DNA of 64,000 nt from Neoechinorhynchus agilis (lineage: Eukaryota > Acanthocephala): the NCBI GenBank assembly GCA_051530055.1, contig CM121341.1, positions 11,532,001 to 11,596,000 of the forward strand, given 5' to 3'. Made by a program: the position numbers and the translations under genes. Shown here one piece after another: positions 11,491-25,259 of this stretch. Position 1 is the stretch's first letter. Every line of letters starts with the position of its first letter. The notes beneath the pieces were generated by a model. It was not told where the DNA came from, ran no database searches, and saw nothing but the letters and a program-made list of their open reading frames with translations.

Positions 11491-11929
11491 GTAAGTTAGA
11501 TTTTGGCTAGAAAAGCTGAGACGTCCGACCTTGGACGTTGTGACTGGGATACTTGCATATAAAGTACGAAATCGGACACTATGACGCTTCTTCGTGGTGG
11601 GTTGATCCGGCATATTTATTAGTTTCTTCCAATGTTGCTTGAGTTTTCGCAATTTTTTTATTATTAATATGCCCTTTTTTGACATCAGACGACTAAATAT
11701 TTCATTTTTCCGTAGCGCAAAAAGGATTTATTGTGAGTGCCATTGTTTTGTAAATGATCCGAATAGCATGCTTATTAAAGAATGGTTCAGTGTCACTGCG
11801 AACTCGCTTGAGAGTATGAAATCATTCGCCCGTTCAAAGTACGACACCTTCTCATTCCCATTTTAACAATTTTTAACGCACCGTAAAAAATTAGTTTTAA
11901 AAAAGACATCGATGCTTAAGTTAATACTT

Positions 11930-13852
11930 TTAGAAATCGTAAATTGTTTCTATACTTGTATTATAGATTCCAATTGTATGCAAAGATTGAAGAGTTTTGA
12001 AAGGTTTACTGTAAAATTCACGTATCGGATTGCTGGAAATATTAAGAATCTGCAAACTCTTCAGTTCACACAAATGATGGGATGGAAAGAACGGGAATCC
12101 ATTATTTGCCATATGAAGAAAGATGAGTTGATCAAGACCGAAAAATAAGAAAAAATCGTCTATATCTTTCAATCGATTATTGGCAAGGTCGAGCATCTTT
12201 AACCGAGGAGTGTTTCTAAATGCCCTAGGAGTTATTTTCTGAATCCGATTAAACTGCAAACAAAGAAATTCAAGATTTCTCAAGTCTTGAAAATCGTCGT
12301 AATTGATTGCGGATATCTCATTATGACTCAAATCGACTGAGAACGCATTGCCATGGATAAACAATCGGACATCTTGTATTCGGGTCAAATTTTTCCATGT
12401 TAGTAGAGTAAAATTTGTTGAAACATTATAGACTGTAATCCCATCGTTTACATTAGCAGCCAATCGTGTCGGTTCAGGCATATATTTTGCAAGATCATGC
12501 AACGTAAAAAGTGTATCCCCAATGTTATTTTTATCGTATATTAGAACATAAAAGGGATTATGTTTTACAAGACAATAATCGATCGTTTTAGAATGCAGTG
12601 AATCTGAAACCATGCCTCTCAGTGAATTTTGGGACACGTCCAGGAACCGCAAATGTTTCACGTTTTTAAAAAGATCTTCCTGGAGGACAGATAACTTTGT
12701 ATTTGTTAATATAAGTTGATCAAGTAATTCGTTGTTTCGAAAAATTCCCGATGGAAGCAAGTACAACTCATTTTGCCCGAGGTTAAGTATTTCAAGTTTT
12801 TTCAGCGGATAAAATGCAACTTCGGATATCTGTGTGATTCTGTTCCATGACAGGTCCAATTGTCTAACATTCATCCACGAAACAAAGCTGTTACACTTGA
12901 TTATTTCTATGCGATTTCTTCTTAGAATTAACATCTCAGTCCGATTGTTTCCACGTGGAACTTCTTTGAGATTCGAACCAAATATCTTCACAAGTTTGAC
13001 TTCTGGCATTCTGGCTAGAATTCCCGAATCCAAACGTCGAGGGATTCGGCCGTGTACAGCGAATTTCATCAATTTTTCGAATTGAAATTCATCTTTGAAC
13101 AATTGGTTTAAATCTCGTTGGTATGAAAATTCTAGAATTTTAAGATTCTTAAGTTTAGCCAATCGACTTAAATTTATCTCATTTAAAAGGTTATCTGTGA
13201 TCCGTATATTTTCCAGTCTATCAAAGTTGAATTCATCGGTTAGCACGAATCGCCCAATTAAATTATTGGACAAATCTAAAACCTTCAACATTTTCATCCT
13301 CTCGACAACATTGATGCAGTCATTACTTAAACTATTATGCGACAAGTGTAAGGATTGAAGATTGCGAAGATCGACGTGCATATTTGATCCCAACTGCCAC
13401 AAACCATTTTCGCTCAAATCGAGATCGGTCAGATTGTAAAAGCCTTTAAATGCATCATCCTCGATATATCCAAATCTTGCGTTTTTGATTTGAAGCCTTC
13501 TAGAATAAATGAATTTATGCATAAGAGATCTCGTGATGGTAATAATCTCATCTTGATTTCTTCTACAAAATATTGATACGTCTGCAGCGACGGGGATGAT
13601 GTGATCGTTACTGTTTACAATATCATAGAAAAAAGCTAACTCTATTTTTATTCGATTGATTGATCTTTTTGTTTCTATACTGCTCAAAACACTTGATAGC
13701 GACTTGCTGGATTTAATTGTTGGGCACACAATGTACACTGCGTCGTATTTTTGGTATTGAAGTGAACAACGATTTAGCCCATCATTTCCATAGCAAATGC
13801 TTAATCCGAGAATTAGAACGAGCGACGCTTTCACAAAAGACAGAATGGTCAT
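11930..13852 (-). CDS. secreted leucine-rich-repeat protein, 640 aa
   Basis: One uninterrupted frame. Residues 1-22 (MTILSFVKASLVLILGLSIC...) form a good signal peptide. From about residue 110 the chain is a series of extracellular-type LRRs with the LxxLxLxxN pattern, for example LTDLDLSENGLW, LQSLHLSHNSL, LKVLDLSNNLIG, VRQLDLSWNRIT, LEILNLGQNELY, LRFLDVSQNSLR, LEFLCLQFNRIQ and LKMLDLANNRL. No transmembrane helix or TIR domain follows; the frame stops after a final LRR (YNTSIETIYDF). Either the protein is secreted or membrane and C-terminal parts lie in an exon I cannot see. Similar layouts occur in chaoptin- and Toll-like ectodomains. Ligand unknown. Confidence 0.85.
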   Translation of the reverse strand: MTILSFVKASLVLILGLSICYGNDGLNRCSLQYQKYDAVYIVCPTIKSSKSLSSVLSSIETKRSINRIKIELAFFYDIVNSNDHIIPVAADVSIFCRRNQDEIITITRSLMHKFIYSRRLQIKNARFGYIEDDAFKGFYNLTDLDLSENGLWQLGSNMHVDLRNLQSLHLSHNSLSNDCINVVERMKMLKVLDLSNNLIGRFVLTDEFNFDRLENIRITDNLLNEINLSRLAKLKNLKILEFSYQRDLNQLFKDEFQFEKLMKFAVHGRIPRRLDSGILARMPEVKLVKIFGSNLKEVPRGNNRTEMLILRRNRIEIIKCNSFVSWMNVRQLDLSWNRITQISEVAFYPLKKLEILNLGQNELYLLPSGIFRNNELLDQLILTNTKLSVLQEDLFKNVKHLRFLDVSQNSLRGMVSDSLHSKTIDYCLVKHNPFYVLIYDKNNIGDTLFTLHDLAKYMPEPTRLAANVNDGITVYNVSTNFTLLTWKNLTRIQDVRLFIHGNAFSVDLSHNEISAINYDDFQDLRNLEFLCLQFNRIQKITPRAFRNTPRLKMLDLANNRLKDIDDFFLFFGLDQLIFLHMANNGFPFFPSHHLCELKSLQILNISSNPIREFYSKPFKTLQSLHTIGIYNTSIETIYDF

Positions 13853-13859
13853 TTTAGTT

Positions 13860-14540
13860 AGAGAGAAATATAAAACTCTTATCGTTTGCTTTTTATATGA
13901 AAAGTGGATTTAAAGCGTCAAATTTGATGTACATTTGTCTACTGCCCTTTCGACGGTTTTCTCTCCTTTGCCCATTTTAGTTTGATGTCAAAAAGGATTA
14001 CATCATTTCTTATTGTACAGAAAACTCAATGTTTTTAGGGTTTCTCTTTTATCTCAAAAGACATTTCGATGTCTTATCAAATACTGCGAGCCTCTTGTGA
14101 TTTAGGCGATCGATGGTGATCGCTATTTTTTGCAACACAATGAACAACGTTTAATATCGCAGAATACGGCGAATCGCGATTAATTTTTCTTGTTTCATTC
14201 AAAAGCTTGTCTCTTAAAAGAACCTAATTTTTCAAACTCGACTGAAGTCCTAATCAAATTATTTTATTGAGTATAATCGAAGGCCAAATAAAGTATCTTA
14301 AATTTGGAAAGAATAGTTTAAATGATAATTTTGCTTTACTTGCGCTCGCTTAAATTTGTGAACTCATTGGGATTATTTGCGTCAAAATATATTAAAAGGA
14401 GCTTGCATGTGAAACTCGGTCAAAGTGCTTTTATGAAGAAAATTAAGGAAATTGTGAAGACTGCGCTAAAAATTGTGCCAATATTTTTAAACGCGTAAGT
14501 TGAACGAAGACTAATAAAAGCAAAATAGACGTTTACATTA
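13860..14540. promoter_or_regulatory. upstream region of the LRR gene, no other gene seen
   Basis: AT-rich sequence between the divergent LRR start at 13852 and the debris after 14.5 kb. No recognisable coding block or strong repeat. Confidence 0.3.
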
Positions 14541-14544
14541 ATTT

Positions 14545-15700
14545 TTGCTTAAAAGGTCGGCCCATGCTCCTTTCGAAAGCAACAGAACAACCAATAATCA
14601 CGAAGCATCAACCAATTGCGATGTACATGTTTTTTGCGCTCTATGCTTTAATAATTTTTCATTAATCGCAAATTCGACGTCGAAAAAGTGGATCCAAATG
14701 TTTCGGCTCCGGCAAACCACATTCGAGTATCCTTCTTGCAATCAATGAGATGTGCCAGGAAAATGTTACACCAACAATCGATCCAATCAATGAGGATTTG
14801 GCTGCGCTACGAAACCTCCTAGCACAGAACGCTCGCTTAATCCGATGTATTCTTCGTCAGCGAGATTTATGATAGTGGTGAAACTCGGAGACTTGATCGA
14901 GGCGGTTAATGAAGAGCCTCCAGGCGAAATCCTGTAGATACTCCTTCTCGGGTTCGCTAAAACTTCATTGCGTGTTCCGTGAGTGCAACCTCTTTAAGCT
15001 ACCCGATTAACGCTGCAAGTACTTCCTATACTATTCTGTCAATTGTAGTGTCCAAGAGTCCTCGAACTAAGCGTTCGGAAGACGAAGATCTGAAAAATTA
15101 GAGGACGGTGGCATCCGCGGTGCTATTTGACTGCTTGCATGGATAAGCTCCTTCGTCCGGACCAACAAATTATCGAAATGCTTCGAGCTCCATTGACGAA
15201 GATGAGCAAACCAGCGTTGTCCTGTGCATCTCAACATCAAGGATTATGGGAATCTCTATGCATGACTAACCTTTTACGGTTTGCGATACCAACTGAAATC
15301 AGTGACCTGATTAACTTTGGAGCACAAATTGATGAAAGGCAGATAATCCGATGGTTTGTCCCGAATCACCTTAATCTCACTAGTAAAATCCATAGAACTA
15401 AACCTATTCTAAACGTTATCTATCTCCCCAGTTTTTTTCTGTAGGTGAACGACACATCGTCCACCGCACAGCGGAGATAAATTTGACTCGATGTTAAATG
15501 TGGGAAATTGCATTGCTTTTCTAAATCATCGAGGAAAATCATTACCAAGGCGGGACCAATGCTGCTTCCCATTGAAAGCCCATGGATTTGTCTATAAAGT
15601 CGGTCGTTATATCAAAAGAGATTGCACTCTAAAATCATTGGCGGTTCTTGAGTACTCGTATCGCTCCTTCATTGTATGACGTTAGCTGGCTAGCTTCGGA
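14545..15700 (+). pseudogene. coding-like fragments, family unknown
   Basis: A plus-strand frame at about 14,715-14,870 reads ILLAINEMCQENVTPTIDP then LRNLLAQNARLIRCILRQRD before a stop. Further frames at 15,127-15,444 and 15,491-15,679 have no recognisable domain. A short block at 15,247-15,276 (AATCTCTATGCATGACTAAC) resembles 10,765-10,795, which links this stretch to the debris at 10-11 kb. No intact gene model can be drawn. Confidence 0.35.
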
Positions 15701-15835
15701 AGAACTGGTGATTGTCGAAGCCATTGATTGTTCATTAGGTTTTGCGAAAATTTCGTTATTCTCCTTGGTACCTTTTTTTATTTTGTAAAAACATGACATT
15801 GAGACGTTATTTAAGTTTTTTTAGACGAAGCTTCG

Positions 15836-18886
<3,051 letters not shown>

Positions 18887-19052
18887 TCAAGTGTAAAAAA
18901 AATCTTTACATTTTTATTGTTTTTCAAAAGAAAAAGATCGAATATTGTTATTAATGTTTCGGTTACCTAATTTTTAAGTCCTACCATTAGGACGAACTGT
19001 GGTTTCCATAGCAACGCACCCCACGGTATTTACACAATTTGATTTTTCGAAA

Positions 19053-19544
19053 ATGACCGATAAGAAGAGGTTACGTAACGAAGAATGGGACGTAATCTTG
19101 GATCGATTACACGCTGTCGCTGCGTGTGAATTTGATCGGAACCGAGCTTTGAATGAGTTGAGGGCGATCGGTCGACCACATCGAAGAGAAAGCGTCGACA
19201 TCCGCGGCCCTAAATTTCCCAAGTCTAAACCAAAAACGATACAATGGGACTGGAGAACAAGTCCGGAATCCACACCCATAAAGCAAAATCCTACTGTTTT
19301 CATATTCACTGCGAAAAGTAAGCAGAGCGAAGTTCCTGTTAGCGCAGAGGTTTGTATTCTCCGTAAACTGTATATTTTCATACTTAAGCGTCTCGGTTTA
19401 AAGGATAAACATCAAGAGAATCTTATAGAAATCGATAAATTACCTCGAATCAAGGCGAAAGAAATCGAGAGTGTTCAAAAAAGGAGAAAACTGTTTGCAT
19501 TTGACGGCAAAAAGTTGTGTAGAAAGTTTAAATGCCTTAGGTAA
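19053..19544 (+). CDS. small basic uncharacterised protein
   Basis: Starts at the first in-frame ATG (MTDKKRLRNEEWDVILDRL) and continues through a Lys/Arg-rich C-terminus ending KLCRKFKCLR, 163 residues if read straight through. A 39-nt segment (about 19,350-19,388) has GT and AG ends and keeps the frame, so it may be an intron; the protein would then be 150 aa. No domain recognised. It lies 167 bp downstream of DDX41 on the same strand with an acceptor-like TTTTTAAG at about 18,971-18,978, so a nematode-style operon is possible but unproven. Confidence 0.6.
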   Translation: MTDKKRLRNEEWDVILDRLHAVAACEFDRNRALNELRAIGRPHRRESVDIRGPKFPKSKPKTIQWDWRTSPESTPIKQNPTVFIFTAKSKQSEVPVSAEVCILRKLYIFILKRLGLKDKHQENLIEIDKLPRIKAKEIESVQKRRKLFAFDGKKLCRKFKCLR

Positions 19545-19693
19545 TACTTAATAAATTGTTTGAATAGTTTGCCTTTTTGGCTAATTATAGAAATAATTTA
19601 GTAACTGCCGTTTAGTGTGCATTATTGATAATAGCGCATTTTATTGATGAAAAAAGATGAGGTTGTCATGTACCTCTGGGTAAACGCAAACAT

Positions 19694-19745
19694 TCGAGTT
19701 CTGTTAGGATAAATGAATGTGGCTGTTGATTTTGGAGTGGATTAC
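19694..19745. repeat. short copy of the eS1-flank repeat
   Basis: GAATGTGGCTGTTGATTTTG and neighbouring bases match 22,065-22,100 upstream of the eS1 gene. Only about 50 bases are shared. Confidence 0.45.
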
Positions 19746-20155
19746 GGGTCCGGTCGGGTACAAGTTTTTGTCAGTGTGTTTTCTATTCAATAAAACCTCT
19801 CAAAGGTCATCACAATTTATTGAATATAATAGTAACGTTACTAAATAATGGTGATACCACTGGGTCGATGTTCTATAATAGTGGTCATTCGTATAAAAGA
19901 GTTTGAGCACAAGAGCACCGCCGGGGTATTTCCAATAGCTATAAAATGACGCAATATTTAGGACAACCTTTTCGTACTCGTTCAAACCATCCGATCGTGG
20001 CTAATAGTTTCATGCAAGGAACATCATCAAACGATTATTAACTTTGATCAATCGGAATTGTGAATTAATCGCAAAAAGAAAGAAGGCAAGATATCGGTTG
20101 GCTGTGTGCCAAAGGAAAAAGTAGAGTAAGGCATGATCTAGACACCTAGTTTTTT

Positions 20156-20345
20156 AGGAGAGTTTGTGAGGTTGGTTTTTTCTCAGGTTCATTTCAAGTT
20201 ATGATATCCGAGGAGATTGGGCAGCATGGAGAAATCAGTGGGGGAAACGGAGGATGAAATGAATTGGGATTACGCGTGCTGTGCTCGCGTGAAAAGGGAT
20301 TATGGTAGAGTTAAGAGGCGTTTTGATTGTATAATGAAAACGTTA
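20156..20345. repeat. LINE fragment, second copy
   Basis: Matches 6,775-6,990 of the antisense LINE over about 190 bases, including GGTTCATTTCAAGTTATGAT and GAAATGAATTGGGATTACG. Truncated at both ends, non-coding. Confidence 0.65.
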
Positions 20346-20814
20346 GAGGTGTTTGGTGAGCGGGGAAATTTATAAACAACTTCTGATGTTTTACACCGTG
20401 GGAGAAGTCGCCACCTTTATTTTAAGTTATCAAAAGATTTAAAACACTAACCTATACTATCGCATAAAAAATCGACAAAACACAAAAGCTATTATTTAGG
20501 TCGCTTGGCGACACCCGAGGGAGATAGCTAAAGACGAACGAAAAGTATTGTGATTAAGCGTCTTTTCATGATCTGCCCTAAGTGTAAATTTGGATTTGAC
20601 TTAAACATAGCTGCTATAAAAGTATTATTGCAAACATTTTAAAGTTTCCCAACTTTTTAATGTGGTGAACGTTAAAAATTGAAAAATCCCCCTAGTTTTG
20701 ATGGGTTTTCTTCTTTCATCCAAGAGAATTTGCTTCTTTAGTGCCTCTATTTCTTTTGATTTCCTCTTAAAGCAAATCATTGGAAAAACCACGAAAAGAC
20801 AAGAGGAAAAGTAC

Positions 20815-20945
20815 GCTTCTCCGTATATCGAGACGCTCGGATCGTTTTGCAATTTTCATGAGACTGAGACGAATCACTGACGATCCGAGGGTAGGGAACG
20901 CTGCATCCTTCCTTTCGGTCATTACACAGGGAAGTGATCCAAAAC
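20815..20945 (+). mobile_element. retroelement C-terminal fragment, copy A
   Basis: Plus-strand reading gives YIETLGSF and, in another frame, RRITDDPR then VGNAASFLSV. These match the extreme C-terminus seen in a widespread invertebrate retroelement protein (VETLG ... RRL..T.DPRAG ... RGNAASV), which I recognise from memory. Heavily truncated and frame-broken. Confidence 0.5.
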
Positions 20946-21057
20946 GTGAGCTTGGATGATTTTCGAACTCTTTTTGTTGAGGAAAAATAAAGAATCTCAC
21001 TATTAACGAATGCAGTAAAAAAGGAACATTCATAAAAACCGATACTTTTCTTTTGCA

Positions 21058-21882
21058 TCAAACGTCTGCCATGATGGGTGGTTCATAATGCCCAGGATGT
21101 GCCGATTCGATTCGAACACCTCCTTCGTCTTCTTCATCTCCAACAACCTCAGCAGTCTGACCACCGGCTTCACCATGCATATAAAGAAGTCGCTTAAGAT
21201 CGAATTTCGGTTTTTTAATCACCTTAACCTTCCTTATATAAATATCGCGAATCGGTCGTACTTTCCTACACGATGTCTCGATCTCCTGAGCGATTGTGTC
21301 CGGAATGAGTTTAACAACCAAGCCTCTAAGATTAGTTGAGCTAACTTCCCGATTCATAACATCAACCATTCGTCGACGGATATTCTTGATCTGTGAATGA
21401 TTGGCGTAACAGGTCAGCTTTCTTCGATTCTTTTCCTCAGTTGTGAACCCGATCGCAAATAGACGAACAACGTATCCGTCGGTTGTTCGAGCATCGGAAT
21501 GTGCTTCAATCATCGTATACCGCTTCCGGATCTTTTGACACAACATGTCACGAGTAATCTCCATTCCATGGAAATTCATCAAACAGTTACGTCCTTGTAC
21601 TTCCTCCACCACAAATCGAAACTTACGGAAAGCCGATTCAGATGCACTCGGATCCAAGTCACCTAAACTTACTTCAACCACGCGGCCTTTTAAAGCTTCA
21701 CTAGCGATCTTTGTGCCAGTTGTACGATTAACCAACGTTTTCCCAATAACCCGATTCTTAAACATCGAAGGCACCTTCAAATCATACCAATCTTTTCTGG
21801 TGAACGGATCCACCACTTTACGCTTTCCACCTTTCCGAACGGTTCCTTTAGACGCTCCCTTTTTACTCTTTCCAACAGCCAT
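21058..21882 (-). CDS. RPS3A: 40S ribosomal protein eS1 (S3a)
   Basis: A structural protein of the small ribosomal subunit. The sequence MAVGKSKKGASKG, VVDPFTRKDWYDLKVPSMF, GKTLVNRTTGTKIASEALKG, NFHGMEITRDMLC, TMIEAHSDARTTDGYVVRLF and KKPKFDLKRLLYMHGE match the family over the whole length of 274 residues. I chose the start at 21,882 because MAVGK is the conserved N-terminus; the frame stays open for 30 more codons upstream to 21,972, but that stretch contains a GTAAAG donor and a TTTTTTTAATCGTCAG acceptor that ends one base before the ATG, so it is a 5' UTR intron. The coding part has no intron. The gene is surrounded by retroelement fragments on both sides. Confidence 0.97.
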   Translation of the reverse strand: MAVGKSKKGASKGTVRKGGKRKVVDPFTRKDWYDLKVPSMFKNRVIGKTLVNRTTGTKIASEALKGRVVEVSLGDLDPSASESAFRKFRFVVEEVQGRNCLMNFHGMEITRDMLCQKIRKRYTMIEAHSDARTTDGYVVRLFAIGFTTEEKNRRKLTCYANHSQIKNIRRRMVDVMNREVSSTNLRGLVVKLIPDTIAQEIETSCRKVRPIRDIYIRKVKVIKKPKFDLKRLLYMHGEAGGQTAEVVGDEEDEGGVRIESAHPGHYEPPIMADV

Positions 21883-21982
21883 ACTGACGATTAAAAAAAT
21901 GCCGAACGTTGTTGAGAATGCAGTGCACTGAGAATTGGACGCGGAAGAATTCTTTACCCGTGGAAACGTCATCTTTGCGCCA

Positions 21983-22058
21983 TAATAACACGTTTATTTC
22001 TTATTAGACAAAAAGGGACAAATGTACCATTGAGTCCTCATGAGCACCCGAGTTCTGA
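21983..22058 (-). repeat. eS1 5'-flank repeat (family R1), copy 1
   Basis: The 75 bases immediately upstream of the eS1 transcript region recur at 33,823-33,958 and 45,441-45,561. Shared words include GGGTGCTCATGAGGACT and AAGAAATAAACGTGTTATTA (read on the minus strand here). It may hold promoter elements of eS1 that were copied elsewhere, or be a mobile element that landed at the promoter. Confidence 0.65.
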
Positions 22059-22095
22059 TTTGTGCTTTGAATGTAGTTGTTGATTTTGAAGTGGA

Positions 22096-22260
22096 TTAGG
22101 AGAGTTTGTGAGGTTGGGTCTTTACTCAGGTTCATTTCGGTTCATAATATCCGAGAAGATTGGGCAGTATGGAAAAATGTGGGGGGAAGTTGAGGAAGGA
22201 TGAAACAAATTGGGGCTACGAGTGTTATGATTATGTGAAATGGGAAAGCGCACGGATTTA
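22096..22260. repeat. LINE fragment, third copy
   Basis: Matches 6,778-6,950 and 20,158-20,320 (GGAGAGTTTGTGAGGTTGGG, ATATCCGAGAAGATT, TGGGCAGTATGGAAAAA). Non-coding and truncated. Confidence 0.6.
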
Positions 22261-23030
22261 TTCACCTTAATTGTTGAGTTTCGCAAATAAACGCAAACTC
22301 CGATGTTTTCCTAAGCAAGAGTTTTCGTGTTGATTCACGGACAAGCTATGCCTTCGACATTGAATTGAGGTCAAGCAATTAGCAAAGCGTTGGACGCAAT
22401 CATTTAACAAGGAATTTAACAATCGAGCACTCCCCTCGTTTTTTGGATTTAAGTTGCAACAAACTTTAGAAATGTCGAACGAAAAGCCTAACACTAGATT
22501 TCAGGTACTTTAAAGAAGATTGTCCCACAAAATTGTCTTAAAAATGAGCTAACTTTTTGCTAGCTTGTCTAAGCAAATCTACGAAAAAAACACGGGATTA
22601 ACCTTTCTTAATACGATCTTACCAGCAAATATCTCTGCTTTCTGATTGTTTTTAGAACGCCTCGTTAACCACTACTCTGATGATCTGTAGAGTTGTCCGT
22701 AAAATGAAATAGGATTGAACGTACGACCAGGAATTTAGTTTGGCACACTAAACCATGCGAATACTGTAAACTGCAAAATTATTGTCGTTCAATGGTGTTC
22801 TGAGCAAAAATATCCGTGCTCTAATCGTACAAGTCAAAGTTAAGTTGAGAAATCTCTGTTTCTCAGGCGGGTTTCCTCAATGTTTTTAAGTCTTGCCTTA
22901 ATAAATAGGCGAGATGTTTGCTTTGAAATCGCACTCTAAGTGGAAGTACGCCTTTTAAGATATCGCAGTTGAATGATACCGTAATTCTTTATTTTTGGAC
23001 AAAAGAATTTTATAAACAACTACGTCACCG
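22260..23030. other. intergenic, no gene seen
   Basis: No conserved coding block on either strand; AT-rich with no strong repeat. Lies between two retroelement pieces. Confidence 0.3.
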
Positions 23031-23660
23031 CTCTGGATCATTCCATGATGTAATGGTCGAAATGATGGCACCAGGAATGCTCCTGCCCTCGGATCTTCGG
23101 CGATTCGTCTCAGTCTCTTGGACAATTGATTGACCAGGTCCTGCGCCGCAATACCAAACGACCAGACTGTCTCGACGCCAAAGGGAACGAAATAATGATT
23201 TCTACTCAGGTCCCTGTATTTGGTCTTTTTGCGGTCCTCGGCGGCGGTTGCTGCTTCCCCTCCTGTTTAACAGTGGCGAATTTTATGTTGCTGGCTGCGA
23301 TTGGGTTCAGCCGGAATACTGTGACACCGTCCGGTCTACGGTGGCCATCGAGACAGCAAAGATTGCTCGGTTCTGGGATGTTGGGCGCATTCAGAGTATT
23401 CAAGGCACGACTAAGAGCATTGCGTTCATTTCGACGTTTCATGAATATCTTCGGCCTGATTGCTGACAGACGAAACCATTGCGTCCCGCTGGTTCCACAG
23501 TCGCTCCGAAACGTCAGTTCTCGAAGTCTCAGGGACACTTCAATCCTTACTGCCCCGTCGGAGAAAAGGGTACCCTCAAAATCGATTGGGATAGCGTTGA
23601 GCCAAGCACCCGATTCTCTTGTGGAGACTGCCGCCAATCAAGTTCAAGCGGCCAGGTGAC
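23030..23660 (-). mobile_element. retroelement C-terminal fragment, copy B
   Basis: On the minus strand a frame reads STRESGAWLNAIPIDFEG, then EVSLRLREL, CGTSGTQW, IPEPSNL, HRRPDGVTVF and AASNIKFATVK, followed in other frames by FVPFGVETVWSFG and LSKRLRRIAEDPRAGAF. This order matches a C-terminal domain that follows reverse transcriptase in many invertebrate non-LTR elements and includes a (R)PDG motif that may be part of a nuclease-like fold. The copy is frame-broken. Related to the plus-strand copies at 48.3 and 52.3 kb but more diverged. Confidence 0.7.
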
Positions 23661-23764
23661 AAGAATCTGAAATTTATTATTAAATTCAGTTATCGATATT
23701 TTTAGAGTTTAATAAAAAACAAGGATTAAATCTTTATCGATCAGTATACCGATCACGTTTTCAG

Positions 23765-24682
23765 ATGCGTCTACCACTACTCAGACCCTTGTTTTTATCC
23801 CTATGCAAGCGGCAAATTCGTGAAAGGACCCAACGTACACAACACGCTAAGCGTCCGAGTGTAGCCAAAGTAAAGGACAAATGGATTTCGTCGAAGGTCT
23901 CGCAAATTCACGCAGAAAAGGATATCGCGAGAACTGTATCGGCCGAGAAACCCGTCGATAATGTGTGGCTCCTAAACGATTTCCCTCAAACTCCATTGGA
24001 TTTGAACGAAGCAGTTCGGTCAGTTCGCAAATCAGCCGAATACTTCCGCTTGACGAACTCTTTAATTTGTGCACGATTGGAATTGAACATGACAACTGAA
24101 CGAAAGACAAAGTTTCTGCCGAACATTCGTGGACTCGTCGATTTTCCGGTTGCATTTGAAGACCAACCCGCCAATAACGTTATTCTATTTTGTAAACGAG
24201 ATAATCATATTGAATTAGCTAGGAAATATGGTTGTTACCTTTACGGCCATGAAGATTTGATTAAAATGTTCGTAGCTGGTGAAATAATGGATTTCAGTTA
24301 TGACTACATTCTCTCTACTCCTGATGTTTATGCGGACATTACTAGGCTAAGGAAACGCGTTGGTGCTGATCGATTCCCAACTCAGGCAAACGGACAACTC
24401 GTAATTGATCTTGAAAAGGCTTTAAAAAAGTTCCGACATGGCCACTTCTATGAGTCTTGTAAATTATCTGATGCTTTGGCTATCGTTAGAATCAATATCG
24501 GTCGAATTAATTTGAGCAACGAAGAAATTATGGAGAATTTTACGACCGCCATAAAGGAGATATTATCCCGGCATAATCCTCCAAATGGTTCTTTTATCAA
24601 ATCAGCTCTTCTTGTTAGTCCCCCGACTACAGATAGGTTTTCGGTTGACATTGAACCTTTTGTCAAAGATGATGAAGAATGA
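23765..24682 (+). CDS. MRPL1: mitochondrial ribosomal protein L1 (uL1m)
   Basis: The 305-aa frame starts at an ATG directly behind a TTTTCAG acceptor, the clearest trans-splice-like start in the window. The first 30 residues (MRLPLLRPLFLSLCKRQIRE) are basic and hydrophobic, as expected for a mitochondrial presequence. The body matches uL1: LNEAVRSVRK, LELNM, KFLPNIRGLVDFP, VILFCKRD, YLYGHEDLIKMFVAGEIMDF, YDYILSTPDVYADITRLRKR and GADRFPTQANGQLV. uL1 binds the L1 stalk of the large subunit and helps release E-site tRNA. No intron in the coding part. Neighbours are not functionally linked. Confidence 0.85.
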   Translation: MRLPLLRPLFLSLCKRQIRERTQRTQHAKRPSVAKVKDKWISSKVSQIHAEKDIARTVSAEKPVDNVWLLNDFPQTPLDLNEAVRSVRKSAEYFRLTNSLICARLELNMTTERKTKFLPNIRGLVDFPVAFEDQPANNVILFCKRDNHIELARKYGCYLYGHEDLIKMFVAGEIMDFSYDYILSTPDVYADITRLRKRVGADRFPTQANGQLVIDLEKALKKFRHGHFYESCKLSDALAIVRINIGRINLSNEEIMENFTTAIKEILSRHNPPNGSFIKSALLVSPPTTDRFSVDIEPFVKDDEE

Positions 24683-24815
24683 ACTCCTGTTTAAAAATGC
24701 CTCACTCATCGCCAAGCGTTAATTTATCCACTTTCTCGGCCTTAAATCTGAGCGCAGAACATAATCCCAATTCAAGATTCCTTTATTATCGACAGAGAAA
24801 ATCCTTTAGGGTTAA

Positions 24816-24996
24816 TCAAAGTATATACTTTTGGTGAAAATAATCCCCCACTCATAACATAATTGATTTATTTGGGGTTCGAGCTGATAATTGGTTACTG
24901 AACTTCGAGTTTGGCGATCCCGCACTCTCTTAGATGACTGAGGAGGCGAGATTTCCTCGCGTCATCGAGATTATTTTCACCAAAAGTATATTCCTT
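24816..24996. repeat. short inverted repeat downstream of uL1m
   Basis: AGTATATACTTTTGGTGAAA at about 24,821 is the reverse complement of the sequence at about 24,970-24,993 (ATTATTTTCACCAAAAGTAT). Arms of about 25 bases, spacing about 125 bases. Could mark the ends of a small element. Confidence 0.55.
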
Positions 24997-25029
24997 TATG
25001 TAATATATCATTGTTTTCGGGGTAAATTT

Positions 25030-25252
25030 GATTGTACGTTGGCGAATCCTGTCCTTGATGTTATCGATAGTCATTTATTTATTTATTTGAGAAATATTTC
25101 ACAAGGTTTTCCGTGCCGCTTCAGTCTCTATTGCTTGTAAGCACGAGCTTACATATTTAAAAACTTACAAACATTTGCGACTGAAGAGGCAAGGAAAATC
25201 CTGCGAAATATTTCTCAAAAACACAGGGGACAGGAATCGCCAACGTACAATA
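25030..25252. repeat. foldback element with arms of about 100 bp
   Basis: ATTGTACGTTGGCGAATCCT at 25,031 pairs with the end at 25,252 (CGCCAACGTACAAT). Inner blocks also pair: GAGAAATATTTCACAAGG with CCTGCGAAATATTTCTC and GCTTCAGTC with GACTGAAG. The centre holds TTGCTTGTAAGCACGAGCTTACA. No open frame; MITE-like. Confidence 0.75.
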
Positions 25253-25259
25253 TTATTTT

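Noticed and set aside
21545-21931. 128-codon plus-strand frame
   Set aside because: Antisense shadow of the eS1 gene.
23206-23660. Independent gene on the plus strand (177 codons)
   Set aside because: The minus strand carries the recognisable retroelement protein; the plus frame is its shadow.
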